From positions 4,036,589 through 4,100,588 of the forward strand of contig CM068322.1 in assembly GCA_034766995.1 (NCBI GenBank): 64,000 bases of DNA, written 5' to 3'. The stretch is from Acanthacorydalis orientalis. Lineage: Eukaryota > Arthropoda > Insecta > Megaloptera > Corydalidae. Position numbers and translations under genes: made by a program. The notes beneath the pieces are model-generated. The model did not search any database. It worked only from the letters and a program-made list of their open reading frames with translations, and was not told the origin of the DNA. Positions 12,846 to 25,628 of this stretch are shown in pieces. Each line of letters begins with the position of its first letter. The stretch's first letter is position 1.

Positions 12846-13794
12846 TTAGACACTTATCTTGTTAAATTAATAGTGGTTTAATTAGTTACTTTAAGATTTA
12901 TCTATTATCTAACATAACAAAACTTTATTGTAGCTAAATAAATGTAGTACCAAAAAATTTTAAGAACTGAAAGTATAAAAGATTTTTTTGGTTAATTTTC
13001 TACTTTTTATTTTCAAAAAACGCATATGCAATTTGAAAGGAATCATTGAAATTATCAATCGTTATTATTATTTTTTATAAATATTTTCTTTTCTTTACAT
13101 GAATTTGTGAGATCATGACACAATCTAATAAGTATGGATAGTTTATTGTACGTTTCCGAGATGTATACTGATGTATTTGTTGCCAAATCGGAATAAAAAT
13201 GAATAATTTGACAATAATATCAAATGAAAAAAATACAGCATTAATTATCAAAACTTTGTTTTAAAGATTTATCTCTTGAAAATAAACTTAGAGGGACATT
13301 CTAATTTTTGATTGACGCTAATTTCTTTTAAAATGTATTAGAGTAGAATAATTTATAAATAATACAAAAACTTCGGTAACATAACTATCTTTCTCTACAT
13401 CTCCTGCACAGAAACATACTTTTTTTTCATCTATGCACTTGTATGGACAATTGAAGATATTTCATAAGATAATGCTTTATGAATTGAAGATATGACATAA
13501 ATAAAATGATTTTTTCAAAATAACCTATTTTTGAGATTCGAAAGTAGCAATAAAAACCAATTGTATGACAACACACGTTTTAAATATGCCGAATTATGCA
13601 ATAAAATTAAATTTATTGCCTAAAATATGTATTGTGTAAATGACGGTAGCTGATATAGAGAATTATATTTTATTTATCATTAATACTACAAAAAGTATTT
13701 TAAAATAAAAAAGATCTAATTACATTTAATTAAATTAAACTAATTAATTTTTATTTCAATTTTTAAATATTCTTTTAATATAATACATGAATAT

Positions 13795-13847
<53 letters not shown>
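13795..13847. repeat. (CA)n(TA)n microsatellite
   Basis: About eight CA units running into about 17 TA units, 240 bases left of the cecropia-type mariner. Confidence 0.93.
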
Positions 13848-13853
<6 letters not shown>

Positions 13854-14083
13854 CGTTATAGTCTAAAATTCATTTAGTACATATTTAAATTCTATAAATA
13901 CTTTAACATGCAAATTATTTAGTATGGAGCGAAGTGAGTGCTGTTATCGTAGAAAAAATGGCACTAACCATCATTGTATGGATATTAAATGAAATTAGAC
14001 TCTTAAATTACAAAAACAGTTTTAAAATGTTTATTTTTTATTTTTTATGGATTTTATTATTTTAATATTAATTTTAATTTGTA

Positions 14084-15358
14084 TTAGGAGGTTGCATTGT
14101 GAGCCATTGATTTTCGTGGGTTTTTTGATCATTTATTTCAATAAGAAAATGTGTGAATACATTAATAAACATATTTGCCGACGGAAGCTAATACTTTTTC
14201 CTATTTTCCTGACAGAAGTTGAATTCTGCGACGAAAGAATGATCTGTCTTTTGAGCCAATAAATTTAGTAACCCAATTTTTGACTTCTCCGTAGTTATGG
14301 AAATGTGTATCATCCAAAGCGTGTTGCATCGATCGAAACAGATAATAATCGCTTGAGGCCAGGTCTGTAGAATACGCTAGATGTAGTAGAACATCAAATT
14401 TGAGCTCTATCATTGTTTGTTTGGTTATAGCATATAGTCATGGTTATAGCAAGATGGGCCCGAACGTTGTTATGGAGAACGATCACTTTTTGGCGATTTG
14501 ATGCAAATGATGGTCGTTTTTTCCATCAAATTATCATTCAAATGCTCCAATTGTTGTCGATAACGTTCGACGATGATTGTTTCCTTCAGTTTCAACAGTT
14601 CATAATACACTGCACCCTCCATATCCTATCAAATAGAAAGCATTGATTTGTGATCGGAAAAATGTTTCGCTTTGGTGTCGACGTTGTTGGTTGGTCAAGA
14701 ACAACCTATGATTTCTTGCGTTTCGGGTTGTCAAAATAGATCCATTTTTCATCGCCGGCCACGATGTGCTACAAGAAACTTTTCTTTTTATGCATTGAAA
14801 GCAAAGAAATTGAGATTTTTAAACGATTAGCAATGGCATTTTCGATCAATTCATATGGCAGCCCTCTCTTTGTCTTCTGGATTTTTTCCATGGCTTGTAA
14901 ACGTCGTTAAATGGTTAATTTATCGACTTCGAGCTGCTGACCTAATTATTTGAGTGTTTGAGCAGGGTTTTCTTTCAGTAAAGCTTACAGTTGTTCATTT
15001 TCGAACTTTTTCATTTAACCTGACCGTTGTTTGTTGTGAATGTCATAATCATCACTTTTGAATCGTCGAAACCAATCTCTATATACTGTTTCCGAGAGGG
15101 CAGATTCACCATAAGATTTAGCATGCAATTGATGAGCTTCAGTTGCGCTTTTTCAAATCAAAGTTATCAAGTTATCACGTTCCATCTTAATTTGGTTATA
15201 GAAAAGCACTTGTGTAAAGAAATAATGGCTTCTGATGATTGAATTGTAATGAGAATATTCTCACTTCAAAATGACATAGGAGACATCTGTCACCGCCCAC
15301 AGTATACACACTCAGAGCGATCTATACTTGATGAACGGCTTTCAATGCAACTTGCTAT
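14084..15358 (-). mobile_element. Mariner element, cecropia-type, full length but broken
   Basis: About 1275 bp with TA at each end. The inverted ends share GTTGCATTG followed by AGCC.TT. The transposase relic runs minus from ATG at 15185 to a stop near 14163, close to the full 340-350 codons. Length and layout are those of a complete mariner that has decayed in place. Confidence 0.8.
14163..15185 (-). pseudogene. Mariner transposase relic (cecropia-type)
   Basis: Reading in three linked frames: an N-terminal HTH with SATEAHQLHAKSYGESALSE and WFRRFKSDDYDIHNKQRSG, the second HTH KFENEQL.ALLKENPAQTLK and VDKLTI.RRLQAMEKIQK, then AGDEKWIYFDNPKRKKS with the first catalytic aspartate, EGAVYYELLKLKETI, VIVLHNNVRAH where the second aspartate has become asparagine, and LAYSTDLASSDYYLFRSMQH with the third aspartate region. 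It ends EKVLASVGKYVY. Several stops and frameshifts make it non-functional. Confidence 0.82.
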
Positions 15359-15810
15359 TACATTTATTCAAATACTTAATTTTTTATAACAAACATCAGG
15401 TTATCAGCCCATAGCATATTAATTTCAATTATTTTTTACAAATATAAGAACGTTAGAATTAATGGTAGACATAATCGTAAGATAAACTCAACGGTTATAT
15501 TTTTTCATTGCAGTAGCAAGTCATTTCATTCAATCTTAAATTATTACAGGCTAGGATACTTCATAATAGATCAGATTAGGCCAAGTTACGTCACGTCAAG
15601 GTAAACTGAGTCATATTTGACTTGTAATATTTTATATTTCATATCATATATTATTATTATAAAGTATGTTATTGAAATAATTGTCATTATTTATATTTTA
15701 CACAATGACCATGTACATAATTTATTGTTATATAAAATAACTAATCATTTTATTTAAAATCACAAGTTTCTAATATGAACCTAAAAATTGGTTACTATTT
15801 ATATTTACCT

Positions 15811-15813
<3 letters not shown>

Positions 15814-15869
<56 letters not shown>

Positions 15870-15963
15870 TCGTATATACATAAAATTTTATTTTTTTTTG
15901 TATTCAAGTAATAATTGCGAAAGAATGTTTGTTTGAGCAAATGTATTGTATTATGTGTATACG

Positions 15964-15999
<36 letters not shown>
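15814..15999. repeat. Two (TA)n tracts
   Basis: About 27 units at 15814-15868 and about 16 units at 15968-15999, separated by a T-rich spacer. Confidence 0.93.
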
Positions 16000-16002
<3 letters not shown>

Positions 16003-16159
16003 AGAAGAGATAATTATATGAGTTGTTACAAAATGAAAATGATATATTCGAAAAAATACAAGATTCGCTTAGTGCGCAGACAAATATTTAAATTAATTTT
16101 CGTATGGATATTGGGGTACGCTACTGTTTCAATCTATGTACATATAACACACGTTCATG

Positions 16160-16560
16160 TATATATCGAGTTCGAATCCAAACCGTTAACGTGTCACCAC
16201 ATGCAGCATACGTTACGCGATATATTCACGAGCACATGCAACATGGATGTGCGGACAAAGCTTGACCGCAACACCACGCCAGGACTGACGGCCGTCCTGG
16301 GAAATACAATCTCATTTATAATGAACGACCTTGACGTACGATGGCCTAACTTCTTGCAATGGGCTTCGACCTCCGACGCGTCAGATCGAAGGTGAAAATA
16401 TTGACGCCAATGGTGTGTTTGTGGCTCGATGTTATTTGATGGTGCTTCTACTATCGTAAACAACATGGGAATTGGGTCAGAGGTGTACACTTATTGTGGC
16501 ACTGTAAACTGTATTTGGTTTCAGTTGGTGCGTTGTTGCGGTTGCGATAGAAATGTTCGC
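16160..16560. other. GC/CpG-rich island, open in two frames
   Basis: A CpG-dense block with frames open for 98 codons on minus (16490-16194) and about 100 on plus, because stops are rare at this composition. It includes the hairpin CCAGGAC/GTCCTGG at 16279-16300 and a tRNA-B-box-like GTTCGAATCC at 16173. Neither frame matches a family I know. Confidence 0.4.
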
Positions 16561-16729
16561 AGTAATAGATTATTTTATATCTGTTTCAGATCGACTAGAT
16601 AGTTATTACACACGTAAAGATTATCTTATAGAAATATGTACCTGTTCTGCCGTTTAAAAATATTTGATTACGTGAACTTTTAAATTGAATATATCCAGGA
16701 ATATTTTTTACGATTTAAATAATAATGTT

Positions 16730-16733
<4 letters not shown>

Positions 16734-16803
<70 letters not shown>
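16734..16803. repeat. (TA)n tract abutting the left end of a mariner
   Basis: About 34 units with one CATA interruption; the mariner end TACACG starts at its last TA. Confidence 0.95.
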
Positions 16804-16804
<1 letters not shown>

Positions 16805-18031
16805 CACGAAAAGGTTTTAAAGAATTCATAGAAGTGAACAGGAAAACAATGGTTAGGGCAGTAAAATTATTTTTATTCTTCAACATTATGTCTCTAAGGT
16901 CAATATATTTCATCTCATGTTACTCGAGTGCCATTATACCCCTGGTAATGTCAGATTTCTTAAGTACTTCAAAATTAGCGTCTACTTTTGCTATAATCCC
17001 CTCATCTGTGTTAAAAATGTTTTCAGTTGTAGAAAGAGATGGAAGTCGGATGGGGCCAGGTTTGGTAAATATAGATCATGAGGGACCAATTTCAGCCAAG
17101 AGAATAGATTTTGGCAGCTATTAGAATCGATTAATGAACCGAAGCGCTGTCGTGATGAAACAGGATTTTTTTTCGATGTGTTCTGAGTATTTTTCATCAA
17201 TAACGAGCCGTAACTTGTCCAAAAGGGTAAAGTAATAAGCGCTGTTGATTGTATTTTCCTTTTTCAAATAATCCATCAACAAAATTCTCTGCGCATCCTA
17301 AAATACTGTAGCCATGACTACCTGCCGATTGACCAGCTTTGAACGTTTTTGGTGGCTCATCTTCTCTCTTAGTCCACTGTTTCGATTGTTCTTTGGATTC
17401 TAGTATGTGGTGATAAATCAGTCTCATCAGTGGTCACGAACTGACACAAAAATCATTTTTATTACGCTGTATCGCGGAAAATCAATTCTTTGAAATTTGG
17501 CATCTTGTGCGTTTTTGGTCTACAGTCAGCATTCGCGGCAACCATCACGCCAATATTATTGACATGTCCAAATTTCCAGTTAAAATGGAATGTACGCTGC
17601 CAGTCGATGTGCCCAAGGCCATTGCTATCTTGTGCACTTTCACTCACCGATCATTAAACCACCATATCATCCATTTGATCAGCATTTTCTGCGGTAACTG
17701 ACGTTGAAGGCCTACCACAGCGGGAGACATCTTCAATTGATGTTCTGTCTCTTTTAAATTCAGCAGTCAATTTACCACCATGGTATACACTGGGGAGGAA
17801 TAACCGTACACACTAGAATCTTTTCAAAAATTTGAGTGGTATTCATAGAAACCAAAACTAAAAACTCAATAACCGCCCAATGTTTCAATTTATCCATACT
17901 GTTTCCAAAAAATAGCCAAATACGTCTTATTTAGATTGATAAAAGCTAAACTAACAGACATTTTGTGCTCAAATTTTTACAAACCCCTAATTAAGTATGC
18001 CACGTCTACAAAATTTTTGAAAGCCTCTTGT

Positions 18032-18032
<1 letters not shown>
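16803..18032 (-). mobile_element. Mariner element inserted in a (TA)n tract
   Basis: About 1230 bp. Left end TACACGAAAAGG, right end inverted TACAAGAGGC, both continuing into an AATT..TAGA.GTG step. Long (TA)n runs touch both ends (16734-16803 and 18033-18066), so the element sits inside what was one microsatellite. Confidence 0.78.
16860..17897 (-). pseudogene. Mariner transposase relic (SETMAR/irritans-like lineage)
   Basis: Starts at ATG 17897 with MDKLKHWAVIEFLVL, then TAEFKRDRTSIEDVSR and GRPSTSVTAENADQMDDMV (first HTH region), VKVHKIAMALGTSTGSVHSI (second HTH), FVTTDET with the first catalytic aspartate, ESKEQSKQWTKREDEPPK, FHHDSASVH with the second, and LAPSDFHLFLQLKTFL with the third. 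It closes with MKYIDLRDIMLK. The order and spacing match a 345-residue mariner transposase. Frames switch several times and stops are common, so it is a fossil. Confidence 0.82.

Positions 18033-18066
<34 letters not shown>
18033..18066. repeat. (TA)n tract abutting the right end of the same mariner
   Basis: TACA then about 15 TA units, starting directly at the mariner terminus. Confidence 0.95.
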
Positions 18067-18068
<2 letters not shown>

Positions 18069-19861
18069 TACTTTAAAATATTTTTCTTACTTCTGAATAA
18101 ATTTGTCAAGCAATACTTGTGTAATCTTGAAGAATCCAGACTATTGAATGTATTAGTTGCTAGCCAGTTAGGGTCATTTTTTACTTTTTTTCTTAAAATT
18201 ATTCAACGTGGATAATGTTTTGTCAAAAATGTTATTATAAAAACACAAATACTATCTCTTTAACATTTATACTAATAATAATAATAATTTCTTTTCTAGA
18301 ATAAATTAGATACGGTTAAAGAGCTCTTTAGGGAATTAACAATAAGCTATCACAAATTTATAGGGAACAAAGAGATTATTCCAGGACCTAACAATACAAT
18401 AAAGATTATAGTTTTTGTATTGAAAATAAAATACTGGTATTTTAACTAAATTCATTTTCACAAATCAATCAATACATCAGGTATATCGAATTTTACGCAA
18501 TCGAAATTTTAATAAATGATTATATTTTTTTGTTAGTTGCCATTTTTATAGTAATTATATTTTGTTTTTAACAAATGATCTATGCCTCAAACATTATAAA
18601 AGTCTTTATAAAATATCCAAAAATAAATTATTGTCTAAGAAGAAAATTCGAATTTTTGAAATAATATTTACAAAATATCTTTTAATAATTTTTTGATTTG
18701 ATTTCATAATTATTATTATTTATGCTTATATTACATGAAGTAGCTATTCTGTAGTTCGTTTATTTTATGTTTAAATATTTTTTATGTAAATATATTTTTA
18801 AGTTTCTTATTGTTTATTTGAGTGGGTTAAATTAACCTAAATAATTAATAAAATAAACATAGTGGAAAATATTTAAATGTTCTAAATGCGAAAAGCATGT
18901 ATTTTAATAATCATTATAACATCTTGATATAAAGGTATGTTAATTTGTGAACATTAATTGTTATATTATAATCACATTTTTAGAAAATGGGCGCAGTAAT
19001 TTGTCTTGCCATACAGTATTAAGAATTAATGTTTCAATTCTATTCTTTAGATGTGTGTATTATACTTACATCTATTTTCCTTTTAATAATCATTATCATC
19101 ATGTGTATAAGAACACAAATGCTTTCCAGTATTTTTAATATTTTTGTTGATTATTAAAATGAATGTTGTCTAAAAAATATATATTAATGCTATTTTTGGA
19201 AAAGAGATATTTAGTGCCCAAACAATTTATAATAGTCTTTTATTGATTTTTATTATTTTCTTTAGAATATTTGCTCATAGTAAAACTTCTCAGTGTCAAA
19301 CAATTTCTGCATAGTCAGAATACTTTTATTTATTTAGCATTCATATTGTCTAGCATTCCTCGCATCTCCAACTTTATGTAAGATTTGTATGCATCTAAAT
19401 GGTATTCAATAGCGATAGAAGATTCAAACATGACAATAGTATACACTGATTGTTTGGAATTGTAGCTAAATTCACTTACATAAATAAATTTCAACATAAA
19501 GAAAACATTTTATAAATACGTACAAATGTACATATTGTTTATTGAGAATATTTATGTGGATTTTGAAATTTCTTCAATGTTATATTTAGAGTTCAAACAA
19601 AGAACATTTTTAATTAGTGAATATTAACATATTAAAGTTCTTAAAATAATGGTATTTCCACAAATTAATGCATTTGTGGATCAAAACAGATTTTAATTAT
19701 TATTTTGAACTGTAAAAAATATTATTTGGTAATTTATAATCATATATTTGCCTAGAATTTTCAGCTTATTTACTTTTTATGTAAAAAGCTCTTTTTATAC
19801 ACATTTTATTTATACGAATAAACAATTGTTACTTTTTGTCTATTTTCAAAACTCTACATTT
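18067..19861. other. A/T-rich DNA, no gene seen
   Basis: Unique A/T-rich sequence right of the 16.8 kb mariner; nothing recognised. Confidence 0.55.
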
Positions 19862-19940
19862 TATACACACATACACGCACATATATACATATATATATAT
19901 ATACATATATATATACATATATATATACATATATATATAC

Positions 19941-19998
<58 letters not shown>

Positions 19999-20008
19999 AT
20001 ATATATGT
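19862..20008. repeat. Compound CA/TA microsatellite with a 12-14-bp higher-order unit
   Basis: CACATACACGCACATA then about six repeats of ATATATATATAC-type units, then pure TA with one TTTA break. Confidence 0.92.
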
Positions 20009-21012
20009 TACCATATTTGGATATCGCTCAAAAGGACATTTGTCATGTAAGTTGAGTTTAAAAAGAAGATAAAAAATTACAACAGCGTTAAATTCAATAT
20101 TTACATTTTTTCATTCAAATAACGTATAAAATCAAAAAATTTTTTCATACGAACGTATAAAATCAAAAAAGTAGAAAGTATAAAAGTTTGATTGTTAAAA
20201 AGAATATGGGTGTTAACCCTATATATATATATATGGGGGGAGGGGTTATACATCCAGACAATTACTTGATTTTTTTATAAAATGAATAAATTGGTGATTT
20301 ATTCAAAAATAATTATTAATTAATGAAAGAAGATTTGACAACCTAGAGAAGATAATTAAAAAATCATAAAACTCTCAAGCTATGAAAAAATACTACATTG
20401 AATCTTAATTATCTTATTCTTTATATCTGTTTTGATATAATACTCTGAATAATATATTTGAAGTATAAATTTGTAGATATGACATATGAAATGGATATAT
20501 CAGCAATACGTTGATGTAATGCGATTTAAACGGAAGAATAAAACAATAATTAAAAAGAACCTAACGAAATAATATTAGACGATATAAGTCTAAACAAATT
20601 TGAAAGATTTGCGTTAATAAGGGTAAATAAGTAGGGTCATATATTTCAAACAGGTTGAAATGAGTCAACTAAACATAATGGTATCTATCAAAAAGGATAA
20701 AGAATGATAAATTTATTTAAAACTGTTTAGGGTATACAGATTAATATAACTTGTGTTCTGTGCCTGAAGATTTGCTATAGTTTGAAAAATAAGTTACATT
20801 TTCTTATAAAAAATTTGGAACGATTGGTGCCAATTGATGTAAAAAGTAATGTTTAAAAGTCATCACAGTATTAAATAGCTTGACCAAAAGAACCTGTTTT
20901 TCATGTATTATTGCAGACCATCAAGAATGGAAAACTACGCTACACCAAAAAAATAAACATATTTATCATATGCTTCTACTATAAAATTGCACACTGTAAA
21001 AAAATTAAATAA

Positions 21013-21016
<4 letters not shown>

Positions 21017-21056
<40 letters not shown>
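21017..21056. repeat. (TA)n microsatellite
   Basis: About 18 units ending in TATGTATATG, 85 bases left of the deleted mariner at 21.14 kb. Confidence 0.93.
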
Positions 21057-21059
<3 letters not shown>

Positions 21060-21141
21060 GTATACTGGTGACTGACTTTAGATCTCTTTGCAGAAAGATT
21101 TTCGAGTTCAGAGGTTTCTTATTTGTTTATCTCAACTTATA

Positions 21142-21692
21142 GGGCCGTTAGGAAAATAATTTCGATTTCTGTTTTCTGAATTATAACCTTAATTTTTTTT
21201 AAAAAAAGGATTATTTCATCGTATTCATGTTAATATCATTTTAAAGTGCATTTTTTGATCTGTATTTGGATAAAATCGACTTTGGTTTTATTATTAATTT
21301 TGGTTCAAATTGGGCTATTGAATTAAAGATGGAAAAGAAGCAAATAAGAACAATTTTTTGTATGAGTTTAAAATGTGTGGTTTAGGAGAAGAAACTGCTA
21401 TTAAACTAAACGATACTTTTGGTGTGGGTACTGTTAATGGATGTTCGGTACAATGGTGGTTCTAAAAATTTCGTGCTGGGGACGAGAGTCTTGAAGATAA
21501 AGAAGGTTGCAGGCTTCGTCTTTCAGTTCATAAAGTATAATTGAAGGCGTTAGTCAAATCAGACCCACGAACAACAATTCGGAAGTTTACACAAAAGTTA
21601 TGCTTTAGTCATCCAACAGTTCTGCACCATATATAACAGATAGATATATGAATTTGAAGGTCATAAACAGCAATTATTTTTCTACCAAAATA
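21142..21692 (+). mobile_element. Internally deleted mariner, same family
   Basis: The left end GGGCCGTTAGGAAAATAATT has drifted; the right end read inverted is TTTTGGTAGAAAAATAATTG. The plus strand from 21329 reads MEKKQIRTIF, then KLNDTFGVGTVNG, FRAGDESLEDKEG, LKALVKSDPRTTIRKFTQK and HPTVLHHI, after which the 3' end follows at once. The deletion junction falls at nearly the same codon as in the copies at 42.5 and 51.6 kb, so the family spread after one deletion event. Confidence 0.78.
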
Positions 21693-22429
21693 ATAATTGT
21701 TTTCGTTGATCGTGGTTTTGCTAAGAAGTGGCACATTTATGTGGCTTTCGGCGGGACTAGCACAGTTTAGCTAAAGCTTCAGTGGGTCTATGAAAACACT
21801 GTTTTAGTGGCATATACAAAATGGTAGGTAAAAACCGACCTGCCATCGCTTTAATGAACCTATGTTTTCTAACACAAGTTTAATGGGTCACTTGTGTTCG
21901 TTCTTCTTTGTACAGAAATGAACGTGTTCTTGACTATACATAAGCGCGCATGTAATCGAACGATCAATTACCTAATATTTTACTTAAAAATCAGTGATTT
22001 CGAGAGAATTCATCATTTGTTTAAATTCCTCCTACGCTATTATAATACCTCTTAAATGATTTGAATATATAAACTAAACATATATGTTGTATGAAAAATA
22101 TGAAGCTTTCATTGTATAATTAAATTCAATATGTTTGCTTTTAATGACGAAATGTTGATCTAATTTACTACCACATTAAAGACGGTTTTATTAAAGACAA
22201 GTATTGTCTTTCTTTCGCTACGAAATGATGACCATAAATTGTTATTACAACAAATGAGTCTTTTTTGAACGGTGGAAACAGAAAATATTAAAATCTGAAA
22301 AAATAACTGAAGTTTATGGAAGTGATGTCAGTTATTTACCTTCATCATCACACAATGGTTATTTTCACAAATAAAATACATCTTATTTCATATAAATAAA
22401 AAAATGTGTCGAGAATGCATACTATATCA

Positions 22430-22690
22430 ATCAGTATATCCGTGGCAAGTAGTTTGCTGAGAGATAAAATGGTGTTATCTGCACAACTAACATGATGATG
22501 ATATTTCGGAGTTTTTGTTAGAGACGAACGAGATGCTACCCAAATGAATGGAGTAAGATAATTTATTGTACAACTCGGATTCAAATGGGCCTCGGTAATG
22601 ATGTTTTCGAATGCCTGCATACACTTTACTCGTGAAAAATGTGCACGATAAATTGAATTTAGTGCATGGCAATATGTTTTTATGTTTGTT
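22430..22690. other. GC-richer island, function unknown
   Basis: Mixed-composition block with short overlapping open frames on both strands and no recognisable motif. Candidate conserved non-coding DNA. Confidence 0.35.
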
Positions 22691-24949
22691 AAGTGCTTAT
22701 ACGAAATGCGACTGTGCCGTATATGTCTATGTATATATTTGTTGTTTGTGCTCCACGTTGTTGAATATAACGTATGTGTGTTTTTACTACTTTACCATTT
22801 TTAATTTATTTAAATGCGGGCTTTCATCAAGATCGATGTTATGTTGTATTACATAAATTTAGATTTATTATATATAAGTAAGTACATATTGTTCTCGTAC
22901 GAACTATTTTATTGTTTCATTATATGTTTGTCTACTCTTCAAATGAAGTATTTTTTTACATTCTTTATAATAATATTTTATTTTTAAAAGACTTGGTTTT
23001 TAAGATTTTAAATAGATAATTGTAATGGATATAATGTTAGAGTTTGTTTCCACTAGATGGAACACTGAGGATTGTATTGAAATATTTCCATTCAATGCAA
23101 CAGTACGAAACCAACCTTTTACTTGATTTATATAATAGACAATAAATAAAAATATAATTTAATAAATGACCAGATCCTTTTAAAATAATTTTAAAACGCA
23201 ACTTTGAAAAAGTATTTCAAAGTATGTGTGAAATATTGTCAAGAATCAATACGGAAATTTCAAATGAAAACCTATGAATTCTTCATAATAAGTTCATTAG
23301 TGGAGTTGTAAGCAAAAATATATTTTTTTACAGCAATCTCTTAAAATCTCTGAAATTATGCATTTTTTATTTAAAAAAATATACTTTGGAACAAAATAAA
23401 ATACGAGTTCTTCTTTCTAATGGAAATAAAATAAAACTGCTTTCCTTAAACACTACATCTCGTTTCTATGCGTGATTGTAAGCTCACTAAATGGGAGTTG
23501 CAATTGGATATGGCTGGGATTTAAAAAATTAAACTATTAAGATCATCTTTATTGAATGGTATAATTGAATGTAACAAATTTAAAGTTAATGAAGTACGAG
23601 AAATATGAGTATCTATCTTTATCATGAAACGATCATATGAATTATATTTTATAAAAAAAATTATTTATGTACCTGAGTGGCTTAACAAATCATATATATC
23701 TTGCTTTTAAATGAAAGTTTATTGAAATAAATACATTTATAATTTCAGTAAGATGGGGCAGAGTTCATACTCAGTTGATAAATAGTTAATTTTAAAAAAA
23801 TGCTACTTATATTTTTTGATAACCACATAAGTTTTGTGATTAATGGTGATTTTAATTCTTGAATGTATTTTGTAAATCCAATCAATGAAAATATATTAAT
23901 TGAATTGACAGAACTAAATTAAAATATTGAGTATACGACGATAGTTTCGTTATTTTTGATAGAAAGAAAGGAACTATACAGGATATTATATAAAAAAAGC
24001 AACCAGCATAAAATGGACAATTTTATTCTTGAAACAGAAAATTTGGTTAAGTTACTTTTTCTAGATACTTATAAAATTCATAAAAAAGAAACTGGATTCG
24101 ATATTAACTGAAGAAAATTATAAAAATGAATTAAAACATATAATTGAAATTGGTCAATACAATTTATTTCAAAAATGATGTAGAGCTAAATTTGATTACA
24201 AAATATCAAAAAAAAAAATTTAAAAATGAAAAACATTACATCTCTTGTATAAGATGCTAATGTAATGATAATATGTTTAAAAATACGAATTATCTTCTAT
24301 AAACAAAAAGATCAGCAAACAATGTCAATAAAATAGTATATGAAATAATCTGTACTTATGATAATTGACTAAACAATATGTTTGGTAATTCAAAAGGTTC
24401 AAAATACAATTAGAATATATCCAGTATTTAAAAATTAATTGTAAAAATTTAGATAAATATGACATATGACCAAAATAAAATGGAAACAGGAATGCTGTAC
24501 GAAAAAATATATAGTAGATGTTAAATATAAAAGAGTAGAAATTCAAAATGGCCACACTTTAGAAAAATTGAACATTGTAAAATAAATACAAAATATTTGA
24601 AACATAGGTAATTATAAAACTATGAAAATTTTAAAAAAAGATTAAATTCAGATAATAGTCATTCAAGTGTATTGATTAAATTTCACACAGTTAACAGGAC
24701 TACATGAACAGTCGTGTTTTCTAAGCAGTAAATTGATGCACAGAGAGTAATACGGAAGATAACTAGAAGGAAAGAGTAATCTGTTGAAAACGATAAAAAA
24801 ATTAATTTAGATATGAGTCAGTGATATATAAAGAATATTCATTTCGGGTGACATGCGCCTAAGCATAGAAACCGAACACATTCACACAATATACAGTCGT
24901 ACATGATTATATAAAAAAAGTATTAATCACTTTATAATAATAATAGAAT
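22691..24949. other. A/T-rich DNA, no gene seen
   Basis: Short frames only, rich in F, I, K, N and Y. A purine-rich stretch lies at 24150-24260. Confidence 0.55.
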
Positions 24950-25590
24950 TAGATCTTTCTGTGCCTTACTGCTTTAAAGATTACGAAATCTCAATCGAAA
25001 TGCGTGCAAACAATGATAAAAAATGACCTATAATTATTTATTTAAAATTTTTGATTAGAAAAAAATATGGTTTGTGAGGTGAAAAATAATACGTTTGCGA
25101 AATAAAAGAGTGTATTTTTAGAATTGATAAAAGTGCTCGCCAATGTAATTGTAACACATTCTACAAATGATAATTTTGTCCTATAAAAAATTTTAATAAT
25201 TGATTGTTTTCTGAAATTGATGATTTTTGATTATTATTTATTGCCGTTCGAAAGAGATTCCGCCATCCTCATAGAATAAACTACAAAAAACCTTGTTTTT
25301 AAATATAAAAACTTTCTTATATTTCTCTTATTGTAATATCTAGGTATCTTTCTTTAACACGTCTTCAATACATCGCTCTTACTTTCAAATTCTTATTTCT
25401 CATATTATTGTATATGCACTGATTCATTGTGTATAAAACTTGATATTTACTGCTCTTTTTGAGGATGACAAAATCTCTGTTGAAATGCGTACAAGCAACG
25501 ATCAAAAATGACCTATAATTGTTTATTGATAATTTTTGATTAGAAAACATTATAGTTTGTGAGGTGAAAAGTAATTCATTCCAGAAAATA
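24950..25590. repeat. Dispersed AT-rich repeat, three copies in alternating orientation
   Basis: Plus copy 24950-25125, minus copy about 25130-25290, plus copy 25445-25590. The plus copies share GCGT(G/A)CAA(A/G)CAA(T/C)GAT, AAAATGACCTATAATT, TTTTTGATTAGAAAA and TTTGTGAGGTGAAAA in that order. The minus copy carries the inverted CCATCCTCAT and TTTTTGATTATTATTTATTG. No transposase is seen. Confidence 0.55.
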
Positions 25591-25628
25591 TTTTGATGAA
25601 CGTTAATTTAGTAATAGCTACCGAACTA

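Noticed and set aside
14440..14646. 68-codon plus-strand frame with WARTLLWRTITF
   Set aside because: Antisense shadow of the HNNVRAH/catalytic region of the cecropia-type mariner.
16160..16185. GTTCGAATCC resembling a tRNA B box
   Set aside because: No A box at a suitable distance and no cloverleaf could be drawn.
15946..16395. 149-codon plus-strand frame, the longest in the window
   Set aside because: Its first part is (TA)n-encoded YIYI sequence and the rest lies in a GC-rich island where stops are rare. No domain was recognised, so it is reported only as an island.
19748..20072. Two overlapping 80-100-codon frames
   Set aside because: They consist mostly of YIYIHIYI repeats translated from a TA/CA microsatellite.
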